Positions 62,101 to 64,000 of a stretch of 64,000 nucleotides of DNA are shown piece by piece. Every line of letters begins with the position of its first letter. The stretch's first letter is position 1. This stretch comes from Limnohabitans sp. DM1 (lineage in GTDB: Bacteria; Pseudomonadota; Gammaproteobacteria; Burkholderiales; Burkholderiaceae_C), in contig NZ_CXOO01000022.1 in NCBI RefSeq assembly GCF_001269385.1, positions 62,001 to 126,000 of the forward strand, written 5' to 3'. The notes beneath the pieces are model-generated. The model did no database searches. It was not told the DNA's origin and saw only the letters and a list, made by a program, of their open reading frames with translations. A program made the position numbers and the translations under genes.

Positions 62101-64000
62101 ATCAGCGGCACGACCACCAATGCCCGCCAGGGTGACCTGATCGAGGTGGTGCTCAATGGTGTGAACTACAGCACCACGGTGGACACCGTGGGCCAGTACA
62201 GCCTGGATGTGGCCACCACCGATCTCACGGCAGACCCGGACGCCACTGTGGCCTTGAAGCTGGTGGCCTCTGACCTGGCGGGCAACACCGCCACCGTGCA
62301 GGCCAGCCGCAGCTACAGCGTGGATACGTCGGTGCCCACGGTGCAAAGCATCGTGCTGGACAAGAGCAGCCTCAAGGTGGGCGAGACGGCCACCTTGTCC
62401 ATCAGCTTCAGCGAAAAGGTCACGAGCTTTGACCTGAGCGACCTGAGCGCCGAGAACGCCGTGCTCAGCGGCCTGAGCAGCAGCGATGGCGGGAAAACCT
62501 GGACCGCCACCCTCACCTCGACCGCAGGCATTGAAGACACCAGCAACGTGGTGCGCCTGTTGGCCACCTACACCGATGTGGCAGGCAACACCGGCACCGC
62601 AGCGCAAACCGGCAACTACCAGCTTGACACACTGACCCCGACAGCGACCATTAAACTGGCTAACGAAAGCCTCAAGGCCGGTGACAGCACGATCGTGACC
62701 ATCACCTTCAATGAAGTGGTCCAAGGCTTTGGAAACGCCGATGTACAGGTCGTCAACGGCAGTCTGGGCACCCTGACCAGCGCCGATGGCGGCAAGACCT
62801 GGACGGCCACCTACACGCCCAACATCAACGTCGAATCGACCACCAACGTGGTCACGCTTGCCAACACCTACACCGACGCCATGGGCAACATGGGCAGCGC
62901 CGGGGCCAGTGGCAACTACCAGATCGACACGCAGGCGGCCAGCGCGGTCATCACCCTCAAGGACAGCACGGGCGCTGCAGTCAACAGTTTCACTGCGGGC
63001 CAAAGTGCCACAGTGACCATCACGTTCAGCGAGGCCGTCAAGGATTTCAGCAACGCCGATGTCACGGCTCCAGGCGGTGACTTGAGCCCCTTGTCCAGCA
63101 ACGATGGCGGCAAAACCTGGGTGGGCGTGTTCACAGCCACCAGCGGCATTGAACGCGCCACCAACACCCTGAGCGTCAATGGCGGCGCCTACACCGACTT
63201 GGCCGGTAATCTGGGTGGCGTGGCCGCCAGTGCCCATTACGCGGTGGACACACAAGGCCCTAGCGCCACCATCGTGCTCAATAAAACCCGCTTGCTGGCG
63301 GGGGACACGGCGCAAGTGACCATCAGCTTCAGTGAAAAGGTCTCGGGCTTTGACAACAGCGATGTCACGGTTGAAAACGGCACTCTGGGCACACTGTCCA
63401 GCACCGACGGCGGCAGGACCTGGGTGGCCACGTTCACGCCAACGCCCGGCACCGCCGATGCAAGCAATGTGATCAGCCTGGCCAACAGCTATGCCGACCT
63501 GGCAGGCAACCAAGGCGCAGGCACACAAAGCGGCAACTACGCCATCGACCTGAAGGCGCCCACGGCCACCATTGCCCTGAGCGACAGCGCCTTGAAAGCT
63601 GGTGAAACGGCCACAGTCAGCATCACCTTCAGTGAAAAAGTGCTGGACTTCAGCAAAACCGATGTGAGTGCGCCCCATGGCAGCCTGAGCGAGTTCGTGG
63701 CCAGCGCCGACGGCCTGACCTGGACCGCCACCTTCACCCCGCAGGCCAACACCACGGCTGCCAGCAACCTGATCAGCCTGGCGGGCAGCTACACCGACGA
63801 GTCGGGCAACAGCGGCGCGGGCGCTTCGGCCAGCTATGCCATCGACACCCAGGCCCCCGTGTTCACCGTGCGGCTGGATGACAGCAGCAACACCGGCAAT
63901 CTGAGCGACAACCTGAGCAACGACGACACGCCCACCGTGAGCGGAAACGGCACAGCGGGCGACATCATCCAGGTCAGCTTCCCCGGCACGGGTGAGTTCA
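44185..64000 (+). CDS. Giant repetitive adhesin-like protein, N-terminal >6,600 residues (runs off right edge)
   Basis: One uninterrupted frame from the ATG at 44185 to the edge, at least 6,605 residues. Residues 1 to about 200 are a helical, Gln/Ala/Leu-rich domain without a Sec signal (MTISSSNFLLKTGAFAAQTL) that I do not recognise. Then come (PTAS)x8, Ig-like domains (about 44938-45240, 45520-45825, 45850-46730) separated by a Ser/Thr/Gly linker, and about 43 domains of 82-83 residues headed by VCDSG. Interspersed are spacer domains with LDDASNSGS (48238, 51277, 53077, 56107, 57286, 59686, 61468, 63859) and domains with LKAGETATVTITFSE. Architecture suggests a biofilm or surface adhesin exported by type I secretion, whose signal would be C-terminal and unseen. 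An in-frame stop at 44050 limits the start upstream. Function is not established. Confidence 0.9.
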   Translation, partial: MTISSSNFLLKTGAFAAQTLALQGNDWVAAKTLLETAQARGIDEAIKQALSVQLFQLIVQPPVNRQQALQDLWTGAAHALTAQLGDLLLSDASLGGAWQQLGPSKTQALMVQWLDVGQHSAEVMSALRADAALVNALQAAQPNVALMDRVTTQGAWPSPGSTASSSPASPNGVSQPLALDMGLDILDTRANADTRSITGTAAITPTASPTASPTASPTASPTASPTASPTASPTASPIVNAAALSSPDNGPPSIVLGSDKQSLLKGQTAQLSFTLSEDSLDFGLDDITVMGGTLSQFQGSGKNYTALFTPDAHSTSALVFVASERFGDAAGHLNQDGGEIDNLLSMGINLSTPITPVTPPPPPATSTGSTSIGSTATGNTPTSGTSASTGSGSTANGTGTGTGTTTNTTSTPTGNTSSANASTGTPTPTGSSGFTSTSPAPTDSTPPSITITANKTVLAQQETTTVLFTLSEASADFSLDDITVLGGTLSQFQGSGKNYSATLTPGTANTSALVFISSERFSDASGNFNQDGADVDNALPFSVNNAVVTPPPVAPQPPTAQLSSLSDSGLQGDRITQNSTPTLSGTGTPGHTITVRDATGQVLASATVQANGSWQATPVQALPQGLNALQVVATSPMGLSSPATPLSVTVDTLAPTVTIGALQTTLKAGESTTVTFTLSESSQDFSLADVTVIGGSLSQLQGSGQNYSATFTPAAASSSALLYVASERFKDAAGNFNQDKGDLKNLLSLSVSQAPPALPPVRPTLTLSTASDSGLVGDGITNNDKPSFSGTGTPGDTIRLSLTSTGEVLVTTVASNGTWSATPIQAIGSGTVSVTATNAAGLVSAEQTLALVIDKSINTPVLSLVCDSGSNSADAISQSGALQVIADAGSRLEYSTNGLVWSSTFVPVEGSNLVSVRATDAAGNVATASALRFTLDTTPPVAPTLALACDSGASATDLISSNGALSVIAEAGATLQYSTNGSTWGSTFTALEGANTVQVRAVDAAGNTGPASSLGFTLDKTIATPTLSLVCDSGTSASDAITRNGAISVNAETGASLQYSTNGSSWATTFAAVERTNTVQVRATDAAGNVATSAPLSFTLDTQTAAFSVALVCDSGALANDGISKAPALVVTGTEAGTTVEYSSNGAVWASTYSAVEGLNSVQVRMTDTAGNPGTQNFSFTLDSTAPGAPVLTLTCDSGASATDLISSNGALSVNAEAGATLQYSTNGTSWASTFAAAEGNHTVKVRAVDAAGNAGAASTLGFTLDKTTATPTLSLICDSGASASDAITRNGAISVNAETGATLEYSTNGTTWATTFAAVEGANTVTVRATDAAGNVASSAPLSFSLNTQVAAFTAKLDDASNSGSTADLLTSDNTPTISGTGTAGNTIQVTMPGTGEVLSATVAANGSWSVTPTLAIVSGNVSITASDAAGNVSSAQTLALVVDSSIATPTLSLVCDSGASSTDKISRDGTLSVSAEAGATLEYSTNGTSWTTTFAATEGVNTVTVRATDAAGNVATSAPLSFTLDTQTPAFSLALVCDSGASATDSISKAPALVVTGAEAGATVEYSSNGTVWASTYASTEGLNSVKVRVSDAAGNQRTQDFSFTLDSTAPTAPVLTLVCDSGTSATDKLSNNGAISVTAEAGATLEFSTNGSTWASTFAAAEGANTVMARVTDAAGNVSTSSSLSFTLDSSAPVAPTVGLFCDSGTATGAATGAATDKVSNNGTLSLSSPEAGGLIEYSTNGVIWATTFVAAEGNNAVKVRVTDAAGNVGAITDFNFTLDTTAPGAPVIGLTCDSGASATDLISSNGALSVNAEAGATLQYSTDGTSWASTFAAAEGNHTVKVRAVDSAGNAGAASTLGFTLDKTTATPTLSLVCDSGASAVDAITRNGAISANAETGATLEYSTNGSSWATTFAAVEGANTVQVRATDAAGNVATSSAMNFTLDTQTPAFSVALVSDSGALATDGISKAPALVVTGAEAGAAVEYSSNGTVWASTYAATEGLNSVKVRVSDAAGNQRTQDFSFTLDSTAPTAPVITLVCDSGSNATDKLSGNGAISVTAEAGATLEFSTNGSTWASTFAAAEGANTVMARVTDAAGNVSTSSSLSFTLDNTAPTAPTVGLFCDSSTATDKVSNNATLSLSSPEAGGLIEYSTNGVVWASTFVAAEGNNAVKVRVTDAAGNVGAITDFNFTLDTTAPGAPVVTLACDSGASATDLISSNGALSVNAEAGATLQYSTDGTSWASTFAAAEGNHTVKVRAVDAAGNAGAASTLGFTLDKTTATPTLTLVCDSGASAVDAITRNGAISVNAETGTTLEYSTNGTTWATTFAAVEGANTVTVRATDAAGNVATSAPLSFSLNTQVAAFTAKLDDASNSGSTADLLTSDNTPTISGTGTAGDTVAVTMPGTGEVMSATVAANGSWSVTPTLAIVSGNVSITASDAAGNVSSAQTLAMVVDSTIATPTLSLVCDSGANTTDKISRDGTLSVSADSGSTLEYSTDGTAWKTTFAATEGVNTVTVRATDAAGNVAISAPLSFTLDNQTPAFTVALVSDSGASGTDSISQAPALVVTGAEAGAVIEYSNNNSTTGTVWASTYAATEGLNNVKVRVSDAAGNQRTQDFSFTLDSTAPTAPVLTLVCDSGSSATDKLSNNGAISVTTEAGATLEFSTNGTTWASTFAAAEGANTVMARVTDAAGNVSTSSSLSFTLDSTAPVAPTVGLFCDSGTATGAATDKVSNNGTLSLSSPEAGGLIEYSTNGVVWASTFVAAEGNNAVKVRITDAAGNVGATADYSFTLDTTAPGAPVVTLSCDSGTSATDLISSNGALSVTAEAGATLQYSTDGSSWASTFAAAEGNNTVKVRALDAAGNAGPASSLGFTLDKTIATPTLTLVCDSGTRAVDAITRNGAISANAETGATLEYSTDGTTWATTFAAVEGANTVTVRATDAAGNVATSAPLSFSLNTQVAAFTAKLDDASNSGSTADLLTSDNTPTISGTGTAGNTIQVTMPGTGEVLSATVAANGSWSVTPTLTIVSGNVSITASDAAGNVSSAQTLAMVVDSTIATPTLSLVCDSGANTTDKISRDGTLSVSADSGSTLEYSTNGTAWTSTFAAVEGVNTVTVRATDAAGNVATSAPLSFTLDTQTPAFSLALVCDSGASATDSISQAPALVVTGAEAGATVEYSSNGTVWASTYASTEGLNSVKVRVSDAAGNQRTQDFSFTLDSTAPTAPVLTLVCDSGSSATDKLSGNGAISVTAEAGATLEFSTNGSTWASTFAATEGANTVMARVTDAAGNVSTSSSLSFTLDSSAPVAPTVGLFCDSGTATDKVSNNATLSLSSPEAGGLIEYSTNGVVWASTFVAAEGNNAVKVRVTDAAGNVGTITDFNFTLDTTAPGAPVIGLTCDSGASATDLISSNGALSVNAEAGATLQYSTDGTSWASTFAAAEGNHTVKVRAVDSAGNAGAASTLGFTLDKTTATPTLSLVCDSGASASDAITRNGAISVNAETGATLEYSTNGTTWATTFAAVEGANTVSVRATEAAGNVATSSAMNFTLDTQTPAFSVALVSDSGALATDSISKAPALVVTGAEAGATVEYSSNGTVWASTYAATEGLNNVKVRVSDAAGSQRTQDFSFTLDSTAPTAPVITLVCDSGSNATDKLSGNGAISVTAEAGATLEFSTNGSTWASTFAAAEGANTVMARVTDAAGNVSTSSSLSFTLDSTAPVAPTVGLFCDSGTATGAATDKVSNNGTLSLSSPEAGGLIEYSTNGVVWASTFVAAEGNNAVKVRVTDAAGNVGTITDFNFTLDTTAPGAPVVTLACDSGALGTDQISQNGTLTVSLPDTALALEYSTDGSSWTSTFAAGEGNNTVKVRAVDAAGNLSAVSTLNFTVDKTIHKPVVTLACDTGIVGDTITSLGEISVSNADSDAQVRYSRDNVSWSTTFAAAEGSNTVYVRVNDAAGNVATSDALNFYLNTRAGTFTARLDNASNSGSLNDNLTHDDTPSISGSGKEGATVQVTMPTPLDGSATEVFSTTVDVNGLWSVTAGKPIASGTVSVVYTEPNSAVSSSASISILIDKDISTPVLSLVCDTGSSASDKISQIGSLGLASVDAGVTIEFSTDGTVWTSTYSAAEGANSVRARVVDGAGNVATSNVLNFTLDTTAATPTLNVNAVTGDDAIGPLDASQASTILSGTSTLTQAGDMVTLGLNGQTYSGTVDAFGNYSIAVDTQDLVDDADHKIDARVTGVDLAGNTGTVTVGHLYSVDAVAPSVQSLVLDKPSLKAGETAQVTLTFSEKVTAFDLADLSADNAVLSQLASTDGGLTWTATLTPTAAIEDTTNVVKVLATYTDLAGNTGLTAQSSNYSLDTLAPSFTLQLDDASNSGSLGDTLTNDSTPTLSGTGNPGDTLRITMPGAPSATPPVTGEVLTATVAADGTWRATPTQAITSGTVSVVSTDAVGNTSAAQTLSLQIDTSLPGNLSLALVCDSGTSSSDKITRTGDVTVTGQDADTTVHYSTDGSTWATTFAASEGLNTLRVRQMDAAGNVSATSTLGLTLDTTAPVPTLSINPITGDDAVGPVDAASTTTKISGSTSGARPGDVITLVLNGTTYSGTVDVVGEYSIDVATADLSADSDFKLSAQLLATDAAGNSATASAARSYSVDATAPTVQSIVLDKSSLKLGETASVTLTFSEKVNAFDLSDLSADNGVLSNLATTDGGLTWSAKLTPTASIEDATNVVKVLATYTDLAGNTGAAAQSNNYALDTLAPAAIIKLAHENLKAGDSTTLTISFNEPVQGFGNSDVTVANGSLGTLTSADGGKTWTATYTPTANITSAANLITLAAAYTDALGNPGEAGTSGNYQIDTQLPSATLTLTGSNGAAVSSFTAGQSATVTISFSEAVKDFSNADVTVESGSLSPLSSSDGGKTWVGTFTAAANVEDATNTLSVNAAGYSDLAGNAGGVVASSNYAVDTQGPTATVALSKSNFLAADTAQVTITFSEKVTGFDNSDVTVDNGTLSALSSTDGGKTWVGTFTPTPGVADATNTVSLLNSYTDVAGNQGASAQSANYVIDQKAPTATIALSDNALKAGESATVTITFSEKVIGFSLADVTAPNGSLSAFTASADGLSWTATFTPASDTDAPSNTLTLANTYSDEAGNAGQAATATYGVSTKGPSFTLTLDASSNSGSSADLITNDDTPTISGTGTPGDTIQVTMPGTGEVLSTTVAANGSWSITPTLAIVSGTVSALATDAFGNSSTAKTLGLVIDKTMGAASVALLCDSGLSATDKISRDGTLSVSADSGSTLEYSSNGTTWATTFAAAEGANTVQVRATDAAGNIATSSAMSFTLDTQTPAFSVALLCDSGTSSADKISLDASLQVSGAEAGAVVEYSTDGSVWKNTYAATEGANSVQVRVTDAAGNQRAQSFSFTLDSTAPTTPVISLANDSGPSSSDGKTQVGVVNVSAEAGATLQYSTNGSVWGTTFAAVEGINNVFARATDKAGHVSPIGNLSFTLDTTAPTAPTVALLCDSGSSATDKLSNTSTLNVTTSEAGGLIEYSTNGSTWSGTFSASEGLNTLKVRVSDAAGHVSAATDFSFILDTTVPSAPGMSLVCDSGISSTDKITRDGSLSLSTLEQGAVFQYSTDGQVWANTWGPSEGANTVQTRVVDAAGNVSAASTLSFTLDKTLSQPVLTLVCDTGTPVDLVTTNGAITMTQIDPDATVLYSRDGISWGTTFVAVEGSNSVYAQVSDAAGNRATSDELVFTLNTQAGTFTARLDNASNSGSLKDNLTNDDTPTISGSGEIGATVQVTLPAPVDGSAAEVLQATVDINGMWSVTAGKAVPSGEVSVLYTRPNSGASSTATFNLFIDKTISTLSPSLMCDSGASASDKISSQGTLVVSGVDTDASVHYSTDGSTWSSTFVATEGLNSVRVRQTDGAGNVSAISTLNFTLDTTAPAPTLSVNAITGDDAVGPGDAAQATSKISGTTTNARQGDLIEVVLNGVNYSTTVDTVGQYSLDVATTDLTADPDATVALKLVASDLAGNTATVQASRSYSVDTSVPTVQSIVLDKSSLKVGETATLSISFSEKVTSFDLSDLSAENAVLSGLSSSDGGKTWTATLTSTAGIEDTSNVVRLLATYTDVAGNTGTAAQTGNYQLDTLTPTATIKLANESLKAGDSTIVTITFNEVVQGFGNADVQVVNGSLGTLTSADGGKTWTATYTPNINVESTTNVVTLANTYTDAMGNMGSAGASGNYQIDTQAASAVITLKDSTGAAVNSFTAGQSATVTITFSEAVKDFSNADVTAPGGDLSPLSSNDGGKTWVGVFTATSGIERATNTLSVNGGAYTDLAGNLGGVAASAHYAVDTQGPSATIVLNKTRLLAGDTAQVTISFSEKVSGFDNSDVTVENGTLGTLSSTDGGRTWVATFTPTPGTADASNVISLANSYADLAGNQGAGTQSGNYAIDLKAPTATIALSDSALKAGETATVSITFSEKVLDFSKTDVSAPHGSLSEFVASADGLTWTATFTPQANTTAASNLISLAGSYTDESGNSGAGASASYAIDTQAPVFTVRLDDSSNTGNLSDNLSNDDTPTVSGNGTAGDIIQVSFPGTGEF
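44797..44892 (+). repeat. Perfect 12-bp tandem repeat, eight copies, coding (PTAS)8
   Basis: CCCACCGCTAGC is repeated exactly eight times without a mismatch, in frame with the giant gene. Copy-number change would lengthen or shorten the linker without shifting the frame. The Pro/Thr/Ser composition resembles a flexible stalk or O-glycosylated tract. The unit uses GCT and AGC, while the surrounding gene prefers GCC, so it looks recently amplified. Confidence 0.97.
45241..45510 (+). repeat. Low-complexity Ser/Thr/Gly/Pro linker within the giant gene
   Basis: About 90 residues, almost only Thr, Ser, Gly, Ala, Asn and Pro (for example TGTGTGTTTNTTSTPTG), join the first and second Ig-like domains. 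It starts with PPPPPAT. Unlike the PTAS tract it has no exact repeat unit. It probably forms an extended flexible spacer. Confidence 0.85.
46741..56640 (+). repeat. Main CDSG domain array with higher-order a-b-c-d-e-f-L order
   Basis: The first residue of the CDSG/SDSG/CDTG motif is encoded at 46780, 47029, 47275, 47521, 47770 and 48016; from 48553 to 51055 (eleven copies); from 51592 to 52855 (six); from 53392 to 55885 (eleven); and at 56437. Spacing is 246 or 249 nt, with 261-273 where a short insertion occurs (TGAATGAATD in type d). Six recurring types can be told apart: a (DKISRDGTLSVSA), b (ISKAPALVVTGAEAG), c (EFSTNG, TVMARVTD), d (SSPEAGGLIEYS), e (LISSNGALSV) and f (AITRNGAISV). They recur in the order a-b-c-d-e-f with optional b-c-d-e-f, each set closed by a spacer domain L (AFTAKLDDASNSGS). 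Confidence 0.9.
57622..59827 (+). repeat. Long super-repeat, copy 1 (offset 4,173 nt)
   Basis: This block runs: CDSG domain (57622), TGDDAVGP domain (57877), VQSIVLDKSSLK domain, KLAHENLKAGD domain (58480), a GAAVSSFTAGQ domain, LSKSNFLAADTAQ, LSDNALKAGES, then spacer L (LDASSNSGS, 59701). The same order recurs 4,173 nt downstream at every landmark checked, so the two copies have the same length although the sequences have diverged. Confidence 0.88.
59986..61467 (+). repeat. Second a-f domain set, diverged
   Basis: CDSG-type domains at 59998 (a), 60244 (b), 60493 (c, with Asn in place of Cys), 60742 (d), 60994 (e) and 61243 (f-like, CDTG) keep the order of the main array but are more diverged in DNA sequence. 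The e-f-L-a portion (60994-61998) matches 55636-56640 at an exact 5,358-nt offset at the landmarks checked. Confidence 0.85.
61795..64000 (+). repeat. Long super-repeat, copy 2 (truncated by window)
   Basis: Landmarks correspond to copy 1 at +4,173 nt: CDSG at 61795, TGDDAVGP at 62050, KLANESLKAGD at 62653, spacer L (LDDSSNTGN) at 63874. The copy continues past the window edge, so further domains probably follow. Confidence 0.88.

Noticed and set aside
57508-63678. Antisense open frame of about 2,050 codons opposite the giant gene (others of 928-1,583 codons at 45448-57036)
   Set aside because: The repetitive, GC-rich sense codons leave few stop complements, so long antisense frames arise automatically. 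Their translations are low-complexity Gly/Ala/Val/His repeats that mirror the sense repeats, with no start signals or family match.

Overview
The window is a chromosomal segment of a GC-rich betaproteobacterium of the order Burkholderiales, most likely family Comamonadaceae (Limnohabitans/Rhodoferax-like; the genus is inference). This rests on the gene order tRNA-Tyr/Gly/Thr-tuf-tRNA-Trp-secE-nusG-rplKAJL-rpoBC, on trpE-trpG-trpD-trpC followed by ung, on rpe-gph upstream of trpE, and on the ribosomal protein sequences. No transposase, integrase, CRISPR array, prophage or rRNA gene was seen.

Layout. (1) 1-11.9 kb, minus strand: the transcription/translation cluster from tRNA-Tyr down to rpoC, which runs off the left edge. 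Its rplL-rpoB spacer holds three tandem 49-bp hairpin repeats, and rplJ has a folded L10-type leader. (2) 11.9-20.1 kb, minus strand: rpe-gph, then trpE-trpG-ltaE-lysE-trpD-trpC-ung, tightly packed. A threonine aldolase and a LysE-type exporter sit inside the trp operon, and a possible 31-codon trp leader peptide lies upstream of trpE. (3) 20.1-22.6 kb, plus strand: apaG, thiL, pgpA and pncC, closed by an intrinsic terminator. (4) 22.7-31.5 kb, minus strand: the spc and alpha operons from rplN to rplQ, with tRNA-fMet at the 3' end. rpsQ and the S10 operon are not upstream of rplN, and infA is missing between secY and rpmJ. (5) 31.8-41.9 kb: a complete glycerol utilisation locus. The ABC importer glpSTPQUV and glpD are on the minus strand, divergent from glpR-glpK on the plus strand, with GlpR-like operator half-sites between them. 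Glycerol would be imported by the ABC system, phosphorylated by GlpK and oxidised by GlpD. (6) 41.9-43.7 kb: proC and ubiA, housekeeping genes. (7) 43.7-64.0 kb: an AT-rich regulatory stretch, then one giant open frame (44185 to the right edge, more than 6,600 codons) for a repetitive adhesin-like surface or secreted protein.

The giant gene is the most unusual part. It begins with a cytosolic-looking helical N-terminus without a signal peptide, followed by a perfect (PTAS)x8 tract and a Ser/Thr/Gly linker. It then has about 43 copies of an 82-83-residue Ig-like domain, interspersed with other bacterial Ig-like domains. About 39 of the 43 carry one cysteine in a CDSG/CDTG motif, which is atypical of large type I-secreted adhesins. 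The domains fall into six types (a-f) plus a spacer domain L, in a conserved higher-order order a-b-c-d-e-f-L. Some distant copies are nearly identical at DNA level, and one 2.2-kb block is repeated at an exact 4,173-nt offset. The C-terminus and any secretion genes lie outside the window, so secretion route and function are inferred only.
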